44,098 nt of DNA from a virus. A program made the translations under genes and the position numbers. Location of the stretch: IMG/VR virus record IMGVR_UViG_3300027418_000016, positions 1 to 44,098 of that record. One strand, written 5' to 3'. Below the pieces are notes generated by a model. It searched no databases. It was not told the DNA's origin and was given only the letters and a program-made list of their open reading frames with translations. Numbering within the stretch: position 1 is the stretch's first letter; every line of letters begins with the position of its first letter. This document shows, piece after piece, positions 32,340 to 40,451 of this stretch.

Positions 32340-35090
32340 TTATTGTATTTCTTCTAATGAAAACTTAAATTTCTTACCTGTCTTATTATTTATGATGTAT
32401 AAATGTTCTGCTCCTTCTTGTATTGTCCAATTTCCGGTTGTTCCATCTATATCATTTCCTTCTGGTTTTCCTTCATTACTCAAATGTAAGTCGTTTGTAT
32501 ATACATTTGCCCAACCAAGTGATGCCGAACCCAAATTGTAACTATTATTTGCATTTGGTAATAAATCACCTTTAACTCTCAATTGACCCCCAATCCAAAC
32601 ATTTCCAGTATTACCATGTATTGACATATTTGTTTGACCATTACCAACAAACACATATTCATTTGGGTTACCAGAGTTTGACCATATATCACCTGGTCCA
32701 CCCGTTCCGTTTGTTCCATATCGTGCACCACTATTACCTGCCCAAAATATACCCCAACCATCATTATTTCCAGGAGTTCCGGCCACATTAGACATCCAAC
32801 CACTATAATCCGCACTAAATCTAAAAGGTGCATTACTATCACCATTTCCGGATTGTGTTATTGTTCCTGTAACTGATGTAAATGTTGGAGATGATGTTGT
32901 TAATACCGCTTGATTTAATACTGAACCATATCCAGTTGTCGATGATAATGTTATTTGAGAACTACCACTAACTAATGTAGGAAGAGAACTTATACCACTA
33001 AAAGTGATTTGTGAAGAGCCACTAACAATTCCTCTACCTTTTGTTTCATAAGATGATGTTGCTGCGTTTAAATTGCTTACCGAAGTGTTTAAACTTGCAG
33101 TTGTTGTATTTAAATTTGTAATTGAAGTAGCTTGTGTATTATTTGTAGATAATGCAGTTGATGCAGATGCTTCTAATGCAGTTAATCTTATATTACTTGA
33201 GCCGGTTTGTGTATTTATATTATTTATTGAAATATTTACACTTCCGGATGTCGTTTCTAAATTGTTTAATCTATTAACACTTGCAGTATAAAAAGATGCA
33301 AAGGTACTATCGTTTGAAGTATCAACTGAATTAATTAATGTTACTATTTCTACAAATGTATCTTTGTCTGCATCTGCTGCTAATAAGATTGCATCAACTC
33401 TACCTTTTTCAGTTGTAATTCTACTATCTACTGATGTTGAATATGTTGAAAATCCGGTTGTAGATGAAATCGTTATTTGTGAACTCCCACTTACTATGCC
33501 TGATGGAATAGAACTAATATCTGCATATGTTATTTGTGAAGAACCACTAACCAATCCTCTACCTTTTGTTTCGTATGAAGATGTTGCTGTATTTTGGTTT
33601 AGAAAAGTAGATGCAATTGACGAACTAAGTGTAGTCAAATTTATACCATTAATATTTCCGGTACTTTCAAATGAACCACTCACTACTATATTATTACCAA
33701 AAACAATACCATTTCCACCTGATGATGTTATTTTATTTCCATCTTGTATTTGTAAAGTTCCTCTAACATCTATTAAACCAGTCGTTGGGTCAAATAATAA
33801 GTTACCACCGCCCGAAGATTTTAATTCAATATTTCCGTCTGCAGATTGTAAAATAATACTATCACTACCTGCTTCTAAAATCTTAATTGATTGACCTACA
33901 TCGGTTGTTATTTGTAATTCATTTCCTGTTGAACCCAATACCTTTGTTCCATCTATATAAAGTGAACCAGAGGAAACATATATGTCTCTCCATTGGTAAG
34001 TTACCGAACCTAAGTCGTATGTATTATCTATCGCTGGTATAATTGAACCGCTCAATGTTTGTGTTCCTCTAAACGTATTAGAACCTGTTGTTGCCAATAC
34101 CGATGATGTCAATTGTGAAGAACCACTTATTGTACCGGTTGGTAAGTTTGCAATTATTTGTGAAGAACCACTTACAATTCCGGAAGGTTTAGATGCAATA
34201 TTATCCCAAGTTGTTTGAGTAATACTTCCACTTAAAACATATCGTGCATCGTATGATGATGTTAATTGAGACGAACCACTTACAGTTCCTGCAGGTGCAG
34301 TTGCTACTATACCACCTACTCCAATTGATGCCACTAAATTATCTCTAACTATAAAATCAATACTATCCAATGTAGGTAATATTTGTGTACTACCTGATAC
34401 ATTTGTCAAAAATCCTTTAAAACCTACCGGTGTACCTACTGCGGTTGATTGTGATTGTTCGAAATCTATATAATATTTATCCGATACACTATTAAAATCA
34501 CTTATAGATGCTGAACTATTTGCATTATAATCCCAACCATCTCTTGGTATATCATCACTAACTACTCCTCTTAATCCACTACCATCTCCGGTAAATGAAC
34601 CAGTAAATGAACCGGTAGTTGTACCACCACCCACTTCTTGTCCGTTCAATAAAAACGAACCTGTAATATTTACCGAACCTGTGAATGAATGAATATCATC
34701 GGATGTATTACCAAATTTAGAACTACCACTTTCAAATAATGTGGAAGAAGATATGATTGCAATATTAAATTGTCTTGCGTTAATCGAACCTAAAACCGTT
34801 AAGTCCGAAGTGATTCCCAATGAACCACTTATTACACTAACACCATGATTGACTGTAAGTGTATCGTTTACTTTTAAAGAACCAAAAGAAGCAGTTCCCT
34901 CTAATCTAATAGACCCAGTTATTACTGAATTTGTTGTTACTACACTTTCAACCGATTCAATTGAACCCGATTTTTTAAAGTAAATCTTACCATCGTAAGT
35001 ATTTACAGCTAATTCTCCTAAATTAAGTGAACCCGTATCAGGTACCTTTCCTGATAACGCAGAGCGTTTCAGTTGAACAATTGATGCCAT
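32340..35090 (-). CDS. Tail fibre with VSGSSQ repeats
   Basis: 916 residues. N-terminal module SIVQLKRSALSGKVPDTGSL, then NLGELAVNTYDGKIYFKKSG, shared with the short protein at 35204. Residues about 150-170 have GSFTGSFTGDGSGLRGV, a frequent phage fibre turn. VSGSSQ(I/L) repeats occur at several places, with NTYDLGSVTYQWRDIYVSSG in between and LNxxT-ASLN helical repeats later. The C-terminus lacks an S74 domain and ends with NSYNLGSASLGWANVYTNDL, HLSNEGKPEGNDIDG, and LYIINNKTGKKFKFSLEEIQ, an ending I associate with fibres that do not self-cleave. It starts a transcription unit after a strong terminator. Likely a structural or receptor-binding fibre. Confidence 0.8.
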   Translation of the reverse strand: MASIVQLKRSALSGKVPDTGSLNLGELAVNTYDGKIYFKKSGSIESVESVVTTNSVITGSIRLEGTASFGSLKVNDTLTVNHGVSVISGSLGITSDLTVLGSINARQFNIAIISSSTLFESGSSKFGNTSDDIHSFTGSVNITGSFLLNGQEVGGGTTTGSFTGSFTGDGSGLRGVVSDDIPRDGWDYNANSSASISDFNSVSDKYYIDFEQSQSTAVGTPVGFKGFLTNVSGSTQILPTLDSIDFIVRDNLVASIGVGGIVATAPAGTVSGSSQLTSSYDARYVLSGSITQTTWDNIASKPSGIVSGSSQIIANLPTGTISGSSQLTSSVLATTGSNTFRGTQTLSGSIIPAIDNTYDLGSVTYQWRDIYVSSGSLYIDGTKVLGSTGNELQITTDVGQSIKILEAGSDSIILQSADGNIELKSSGGGNLLFDPTTGLIDVRGTLQIQDGNKITSSGGNGIVFGNNIVVSGSFESTGNINGINLTTLSSSIASTFLNQNTATSSYETKGRGLVSGSSQITYADISSIPSGIVSGSSQITISSTTGFSTYSTSVDSRITTEKGRVDAILLAADADKDTFVEIVTLINSVDTSNDSTFASFYTASVNRLNNLETTSGSVNISINNINTQTGSSNIRLTALEASASTALSTNNTQATSITNLNTTTASLNTSVSNLNAATSSYETKGRGIVSGSSQITFSGISSLPTLVSGSSQITLSSTTGYGSVLNQAVLTTSSPTFTSVTGTITQSGNGDSNAPFRFSADYSGWMSNVAGTPGNNDGWGIFWAGNSGARYGTNGTGGPGDIWSNSGNPNEYVFVGNGQTNMSIHGNTGNVWIGGQLRVKGDLLPNANNSYNLGSASLGWANVYTNDLHLSNEGKPEGNDIDGTTGNWTIQEGAEHLYIINNKTGKKFKFSLEEIQ

Positions 35091-35121
35091 ATGGCGTATT
35101 TTAAGTTATTTAACAACAAAT

Positions 35122-35135
35122 GTAGTATATACTAC
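35122..35135. promoter_or_regulatory. 14-base perfect palindrome upstream of the 916-residue fibre gene
   Basis: GTAGTATATACTAC is a perfect inverted repeat between the putative promoter box (35139-35147) and the start codon, so it would lie at the very start of the message or overlap the initiation region. An operator is possible; no regulator is known. Confidence 0.3.
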
Positions 35136-35138
35136 GAA

Positions 35139-35147
35139 CATAAATAT
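35139..35147 (-). promoter_or_regulatory. Variant box ATATTTATG (putative phage late promoter element)
   Basis: A one-base variant 48 bases before the start of the 916-residue fibre and directly after the terminator at 35152-35182. Confidence 0.4.
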
Positions 35148-35151
35148 ATTA

Positions 35152-35182
35152 TAAAATAAAAAACCCCTACTAAGAGGGGTTT
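35152..35182 (-). terminator. Rho-independent terminator after the 187-residue fibre protein gene
   Basis: Sense strand AAACCCCT, 6-base loop, AGGGGTTT (stem 35161-35168 with 35175-35182), followed by TTTATTTTAT. It lies 21 bases after the stop codon of the gene at 35204. Confidence 0.85.
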
Positions 35183-35203
35183 CTATTATAATTTTATTTA
35201 ATC

Positions 35204-35767
35204 TTAAATCTCTCCACCATCTGGACCAAATGATGCTGATATTTCTAAGTTGAATAATCGAGTATGAACTGAACCACTAAATGCTAATACATCACCAATT
35301 CCGTAAAGAGAACCACTAAATCCTTGTGCAGTTGTGATAGTTGCGATTGTTACATCGTTATATCTAAAATCAACCGAACTTGTTGTAGTTGCTACTTTGT
35401 AAAGAGAACCACTACCTTGTATGTATCCAATTGTTCCTGCAAACGGGTCGGAGTTGAAATCAAAGTCATCAGGTCTCATTGATGCGGTAACGCCAGTCAA
35501 TTGAGCACCATTACCCACAAATGTAGATGCTGATACTATCGATGCACTAACTGCTCCGGTAAGACTAATTGAACCGGTTACCTTTGCTCCGGTAACTACT
35601 ATTTCTACTACCGAATCAGTTGAACCTGATTTGTGTAAAAACGCTTTACCATCGTAGGTATTTAACGCTATTTCACCTACTTGTAACGATGTTGTGGTAG
35701 GTACTGAACCTGCGACGCCTGAACGTTTTAATAAAATTGATGAAGTTGGGTTTGTTGGTACTGACAT
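35204..35767 (-). CDS. Short fibre-like protein, 187 aa
   Basis: Begins SVPTNPTSSILLKRSGVAGS, then LQVGEIALNTYDGKAFLHKS, closely related to the N-terminus of the 916-residue fibre. Residues 60-110 have GSISLTGAVSASIVSASTFV and GNGAQLTGVTASMRPDDFDF, and the C-terminus is a short domain with YKVATTTSSVDFRYNDVTIA, ending FGPDGGEI. It lacks any long repeat region, so it may be a short fibre, an adaptor, or the N-terminal anchor for another fibre. It ends at a strong terminator. No long insertion or frameshift is visible, so it is not obviously a truncated gene. Confidence 0.72.
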   Translation of the reverse strand: MSVPTNPTSSILLKRSGVAGSVPTTTSLQVGEIALNTYDGKAFLHKSGSTDSVVEIVVTGAKVTGSISLTGAVSASIVSASTFVGNGAQLTGVTASMRPDDFDFNSDPFAGTIGYIQGSGSLYKVATTTSSVDFRYNDVTIATITTAQGFSGSLYGIGDVLAFSGSVHTRLFNLEISASFGPDGGEI

Positions 35768-35796
35768 ATATTTTTATTTATTCTTTCTATTTGTTA

Positions 35797-38700
35797 TTAA
35801 TAAGTTCCTCCGTCTATTAATGAAATTCTTGTTTCAATTGATGAACTAAATGTACTAAATCCGGTAGTTGCTGTAATATCAACTTGTATTGAACCACTTA
35901 CAATTCCAGCTGGTTTACCAACTAAATTATTCCAAGTTGCTCCTGCTACCGATGCACTTATTGAAGTTGCAATTGAACCACTAAATGTTGAATATCCAGT
36001 TGTGTTTGTGATATCAACTTGTGATGAACCACTTACTGTACCTGTTGGTAATAATGATGTTACTTGTGAAGAACCACTTACTATTCCTGCTGGTATAGAT
36101 GAGATACTTGCGTATGTAATTTGAGATGAACCACTTACTACACCTTCAACATTTAATTTAGTTTTAATAGTAGTATCAATCGAAGAAGTAAATGAATTTA
36201 AACTTCCAGTCGATGTTTCTAATAAACCTAATCTAGTGTTTTGTGCGGTTTGTGAAGATGCGAATGAAGAACTCAATGATGTTTGAGATGCTGCACTTGC
36301 ACTAAACGAAGTTGCTACTGAACCACTAAAATCTCCGGTTACACTTGCTACACTTGCTGATAATGAAGTGATATTTGCGTTACTTGCTGAGAATGAAGTT
36401 ACAATTGAACCACTAAATGTATCAAATCCGGTTGTTGATGAAATTGTAATTTGTGATGAACCACTCACTACTGAATCACCACCTGCTCTTAATAATTTAC
36501 TTTCAGCTCCTGCTGCTCCTGCCTTCCAGTAGTCGTTTGTAGAATCCCAAAGTAAAGAACCACTTACCGTATTAGGTGCAGTTGGGTCTTTAACCAATAA
36601 TCCTGCATTTGCTGCTCCGGTACCATTCAATTCAATGATGTTATCACCCAACTGAACTACATTTGATTCTACTGCGGTTGTTGTACCTTTAACAGTTAAG
36701 TTGCCTAATATTACTACATTAGAACTCGTAAATTCAAATGCCGTTTTTAATGCGGATGAATATGAATTTAATGCGTCTACTGAAGTATTTAAACTTGCAG
36801 TTGTACTATTAATATTAGTTATTGATACATTTACACTTGCAGAAGTCGCTTCAATATTTGTTAATCTACCTAATGTAGAAGAACTAAATGAATTTAAGTT
36901 TGTAACTGAAATATTAACACTTGCAGATGTAGATTCTAAACTTGTCAATCTAAGTCCTTGTGAATCATTTGTTGTTTTAGCTGCTGATGCTGATGCTATT
37001 AAACTACCACTAACTACACCAATTTCAGTAAATCTAGTTTCTGCTGATTGTGTAAATAAATTTTGATTTGCGTTTGCAACTGCTGCTGCCGATGCTGAAC
37101 TAATCAATGAGCCACTTACTACACCAATTTCAGTAAATCTCTCATTCGCAGATGCAGTATGTGCATTTAATGCGGTTGTAGAAGTATTAGAAGAAGTGTA
37201 AGAATTTAAAGCATCTATACTAATTTGTTGAGATGCGGATGAACTATTTAAAGCCGTTACTGAAGTATTTACACTTCCAGAAGTTAATTCTAAATTTGTT
37301 AATCTAGTTAAATTTGAACCACTTACAACATTTAATGCATCAATACTAATTTGTTGTGATGCAGAAGAACTATTTAAAGCCGTTACTGAAGTGTTTACAC
37401 TTGCACTAAATGAGTTTAAATTTGTTATTGAAACTCCTTGTGAATCGTTTGTTGTCTTAGCTGCAGATGCTGATGCTATTAAACTTCCACTTACAACACC
37501 AATTTCAGTTAATTGTGTTAATACTGAAGAACTAAATGAGTTTAAATTTGTTATTGAAACTCCTTGTGAGTCATTTGTAGTTTTAGCTGCAGATGCCGAT
37601 GCTATTAAACTTCCACTAACAACTCCAATTTCAGTAAATCTTTCATTTGCGGATGCAGTATGTGCATTTAATGCGGTTGTAGAAGTATTGGAAGATGTAT
37701 AAGAATTTAAAGCTGCAACTGATATATCAACACTTGAAGATTTACTTTCTAAATTTGTTAATCTACTATCTTGTGTATCATTTGTAGTTTTAGCTGCAGA
37801 TGCTGAAGTGATTAAACTTCCACTTACAACACCAATTTCAGTTAATCTTGATAATACAGATGTACTGAATGAGTTAATATTAGTTACTGAAGTATTTACA
37901 CTTGCAGATGTACTTTCTAAATTAGTTAATCTAGTTAAGTTTGAACCACTTACAACATTTAATGCATCAATTGATATTTGTTGAGATGCAGATGAACTAT
38001 TTAATGCTGTTACTGAAGTATTAACACTTGCACTAAATGAATTTAAGTTTGTAATACTTACACCCTGTGCGTCATTTGTAGTTTTAGCTGCTGATGCTGA
38101 TGTAATCAATGAACCACTTACAACTCCAATTTCAATTAATTTTGTTTCAACCGAAGAACTAAATAATTCAATGTTAGATAATCTACCTAATGTAGAAGAA
38201 CTGAATGAGTTTAAGTTTGTTATTGAAACTCCAACACCAGAACCTACGTTTGCAATTACTGATGCGAATGATGCAGATACTGAACCACTATAATCGGTAA
38301 ATCCGGTTGTTGATGATAATGTTATTTGAGATGAACCACTTACTACACTATCTCCACCTGCTAATAATACTTTAGTTTCAGAACCTACCTTACCGGCTTT
38401 CCAGTAATCGGTAGTTACATCCCAAAGTAAAGAACCTGATACAGTTGAACCACCTATTGCATCTCTTACTATTAAACCACCATCAGATGTTCCTGCTGCG
38501 TTTAATGTTAATATATTATCTCCTAAATTGATTGTTGTCGAATCAACTGTTGTTTGTGTACCTTGTACAAATAAATTACCTTTAACGGTCGTATCACCAT
38601 TGAATGTTACATTAATACCACTTGCAGTAAATGCAGTTTTTAATGAAGATGAATATGAGTTTAATTCTGTAAGTGAAGTGAGTGTACTTGCACTAAATGA

Positions 38701-39558
38701 ATTTAAGTTTGTTATTGAAACACCTTGTGAGTCATTTGTTGTCTTAGCAGTCGATGCTGAAGCAATTAAACTACCACTAACAACTCCAATTTCAGTAAAC
38801 TTTTCTGCTGCTGATGCAGTAAATGAGTTTAATGCGGTTGTAGATGTATTTGAAGAAGTATAACTATTTAATGCATCTATACTTGTTTGTTGAGATGCAG
38901 ATGATGTATTTAATGCTGCGATTGATATATCAACACTTGAAGATTTACTTTCTAAGTTTGTCAATCTACCTAAAGTAGAACCACTAAATGTATTTAAAGA
39001 TGCAGATGTAACATTTAATGCATCAATACTTATTTGTTGAGATGCAGATGATGTATTTAAAGCTGCAACCGATGTATCAACACTTGAAGATTTGGATTCT
39101 AAATTGGTTAATCTAGTAAGTGTAGAACCACTAAATGTATTTAATGCTGCTACTGCTACTCCAATACTACCGCCACCAATTGATGCAGATAATGCACTTA
39201 TTGATGCTGAAACCGATGAACTAAAGTTACTAATGTTGCCCGTTAAATCTGGGATATCATTTTTGTCAGAACCAAGTAAGTATAAAGTTGAACTACCACT
39301 TGCGTAGTAAGGAACACCTTGAAGTAAACCATTATAGATAGATGAACTAAATATATTTGGTGCGTTGGTTCCTAATAAGAACCTATTGACTGCCTGTACT
39401 GAACCACTTTCAGTTGCTGCGAATAGAATAGATGAACCATTGGTTGTCGTTAAATTTGACGAACCTGAGGTTATTATTAATTCACCTTTCTGGAAAGATG
39501 AGGTTGCTGCCGATAATCGTTCTAACGAACCACGTCTGTTTTTAATGATTTGTGCCAT
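35797..39558 (-). CDS. Giant repetitive tail fibre, 1253 aa
   Basis: N-terminal 130 residues (IIKNRRGSLERLSAATSSFQ, KGELIITSGSSN, AATESGSVQAVNRFLLGT, then YYASGSSTLYLLGSD) match the start of the 959-residue fibre at 40452. The remainder is mostly repeats: seven copies of EIGVVSGSLI with following SAS-x-AKTTND, many SxxxLNSFSxS and SSASQQISIDALN units, and VSGSSQ units near the end. A cassette of about 110 residues (VKGNLFVQGTQTTVDST through DSVVSGSSQITLSSTTGF) occurs twice, first near residues 320-420 and again near 950-1045. Such low-complexity heptad-like repeats should form a long trimeric shaft. There is no S74 domain, and the protein ends SSSIETRISLIDGGTY. Fibre assignment is by composition, N-terminal module and neighbours. 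Confidence 0.78.
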   Translation of the reverse strand: MAQIIKNRRGSLERLSAATSSFQKGELIITSGSSNLTTTNGSSILFAATESGSVQAVNRFLLGTNAPNIFSSSIYNGLLQGVPYYASGSSTLYLLGSDKNDIPDLTGNISNFSSSVSASISALSASIGGGSIGVAVAALNTFSGSTLTRLTNLESKSSSVDTSVAALNTSSASQQISIDALNVTSASLNTFSGSTLGRLTNLESKSSSVDISIAALNTSSASQQTSIDALNSYTSSNTSTTALNSFTASAAEKFTEIGVVSGSLIASASTAKTTNDSQGVSITNLNSFSASTLTSLTELNSYSSSLKTAFTASGINVTFNGDTTVKGNLFVQGTQTTVDSTTINLGDNILTLNAAGTSDGGLIVRDAIGGSTVSGSLLWDVTTDYWKAGKVGSETKVLLAGGDSVVSGSSQITLSSTTGFTDYSGSVSASFASVIANVGSGVGVSITNLNSFSSSTLGRLSNIELFSSSVETKLIEIGVVSGSLITSASAAKTTNDAQGVSITNLNSFSASVNTSVTALNSSSASQQISIDALNVVSGSNLTRLTNLESTSASVNTSVTNINSFSTSVLSRLTEIGVVSGSLITSASAAKTTNDTQDSRLTNLESKSSSVDISVAALNSYTSSNTSTTALNAHTASANERFTEIGVVSGSLIASASAAKTTNDSQGVSITNLNSFSSSVLTQLTEIGVVSGSLIASASAAKTTNDSQGVSITNLNSFSASVNTSVTALNSSSASQQISIDALNVVSGSNLTRLTNLELTSGSVNTSVTALNSSSASQQISIDALNSYTSSNTSTTALNAHTASANERFTEIGVVSGSLISSASAAAVANANQNLFTQSAETRFTEIGVVSGSLIASASAAKTTNDSQGLRLTSLESTSASVNISVTNLNSFSSSTLGRLTNIEATSASVNVSITNINSTTASLNTSVDALNSYSSALKTAFEFTSSNVVILGNLTVKGTTTAVESNVVQLGDNIIELNGTGAANAGLLVKDPTAPNTVSGSLLWDSTNDYWKAGAAGAESKLLRAGGDSVVSGSSQITISSTTGFDTFSGSIVTSFSASNANITSLSASVASVTGDFSGSVATSFSASAASQTSLSSSFASSQTAQNTRLGLLETSTGSLNSFTSSIDTTIKTKLNVEGVVSGSSQITYASISSIPAGIVSGSSQVTSLLPTGTVSGSSQVDITNTTGYSTFSGSIATSISASVAGATWNNLVGKPAGIVSGSIQVDITATTGFSTFSSSIETRISLIDGGTY
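36940..38800 (-). repeat. Long interspersed coding repeats in the giant fibre
   Basis: Repeats of about 100 bases coding for TEIGVVSGSLI-x-SASAAKTTND and SITNLNSFSAS recur seven times at irregular spacing. Several stretches are nearly identical at DNA level, which would favour slippage and recombination. On the plus strand they also create open frames, which are shadows. Confidence 0.8.
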
Positions 39559-39601
39559 ATTTTTTTGGGGTTATTCTCTTTACTTTATGTTAGTATTCCG
39601 A

Positions 39602-39610
39602 TATAAATAT
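39602..39610 (-). promoter_or_regulatory. ATATTTATA box (putative phage late promoter element)
   Basis: Exact match 43 bases before the start of the 1253-residue fibre, in a 126-base gap. Just upstream (39616-39636) is an 8-base stem hairpin TTCTTACA-AACAA-TGTAAGAA of unclear role. Confidence 0.45.
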
Positions 39611-39615
39611 TCATT

Positions 39616-39636
39616 TTCTTACAAACAATGTAAGAA
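39616..39636. terminator. Weak hairpin in the gap before the giant fibre gene
   Basis: An 8-base stem with a 5-base loop lies about 50 bases after the stop of the 253-residue gene. The T-rich flank is on the plus-strand side (TTTTTATTT), so as a minus-strand terminator it is poor. It may act as a weak terminator or an mRNA end. Confidence 0.3.
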
Positions 39637-39684
39637 TTTTTATTTAATTCTATATTTTTTTATTTTTAATGTCCGATGTAACTA

Positions 39685-40446
39685 TTAAAACTCTCCTGCG
39701 TCCAAATTCGAAGATGTAACAAATAACTCTGCATCGGTTGCGAATGTAGTATCCACCGTTGTGGCCATTGTAGAACCTGATGTGAAGTTTGCGTTAAATA
39801 TTGCTATTACCTGTGCAGAACTACTAATTAATCCAGAAGGTAAACTACCTGCTGGGTTTGCAATATAATCTGATAATTTTCTACCCACATATTGATATGC
39901 CGTAATGGTTACAACTTGTCCGTTTGATGGTGCCACTGCCGTTGTTGCAAACTGTACTACTCCTGTTTTATAATCAAAGGTGTAGTTATTTGTTGAAACT
40001 TGTGTTCCTGCTACAATTACTTTTGCACCATAACCTGGAGTTGCATCTTCCGTATTTGCGTTTGCTAATGCAGGTACAGAATATTTCGGTGATACAAAGT
40101 TTGTTTGTTGAGTTGCATCTATGATTTGTGCACCTATACCACTATTTGAACCGGATGGATTTAAGAAAAACCAAACCTCATTATTAAGGTCGGATTTAGT
40201 TAATGGTTGTCTATACCAATATTTTACAACATCTTGCCCAGCTAAAGAATATATGTTTCCATTTTGTCCACTACCACTAAAAGGTAATGATGCGGTTGGA
40301 ATTAAATTGGCATCTATATAAATTTCACTAGCATTAATGTCCAATGTAGATGTAAACGCTTCCTGTGCATCCGTATAGGTGTCATGCGTATATCTTCTAC
40401 TTTGAAGTAATCTAGCCGATTTATATGTATTATTTATTGCTGCCAT
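39685..40446 (-). CDS. Hypothetical virion structural protein, 253 aa
   Basis: I do not recognise it. It starts AAINNTYKSARLLQSRRYTH and has a beta-rich body (QDVVKYWYRQPLTKSDLNNE, then VWFFLNPSGSNSG, YGAKVIVAGTQVSTNNYTFD, VVTITAYQYVG). The last 20 residues (TFATDAELFVTSSNLDAGEF) resemble the end of the 119-residue protein at 43374 (IFATDVEVYQTASAIIDQGEF), suggesting a shared C-terminal docking motif. It also has a LISSSAQVIAIF element near 215 with a counterpart LISSSAQVLLIS in that protein. It lies between two related fibres, so it may be a fibre adaptor or baseplate-fibre joint. Its start is 5 bases after the preceding stop. Confidence 0.62.
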   Translation of the reverse strand: MAAINNTYKSARLLQSRRYTHDTYTDAQEAFTSTLDINASEIYIDANLIPTASLPFSGSGQNGNIYSLAGQDVVKYWYRQPLTKSDLNNEVWFFLNPSGSNSGIGAQIIDATQQTNFVSPKYSVPALANANTEDATPGYGAKVIVAGTQVSTNNYTFDYKTGVVQFATTAVAPSNGQVVTITAYQYVGRKLSDYIANPAGSLPSGLISSSAQVIAIFNANFTSGSTMATTVDTTFATDAELFVTSSNLDAGEF

Positions 40447-40451
40447 TTCTA

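Noticed and set aside
33364-33894. Plus-strand open frame of 176 codons (and similar ones at 27081-27581, 12853-13341, 37391-37702, 38528-38863).
   Set aside because: They lie opposite strongly supported fibre or tape measure genes. Their sequences are mirror products of Ser/Thr/Asn-rich codons, and none has its own spacing, motif or neighbour support.
36940-38800. Regular repeats that could be taken for a CRISPR array.
   Set aside because: The repeats are in frame, degenerate at the third codon position and coding throughout; there are no constant repeats with unique spacers of fixed length.
23040-39558. A diversity-generating retroelement acting on the repetitive fibres.
   Set aside because: No reverse transcriptase gene or template repeat pair with adenine-specific changes is visible in the window.
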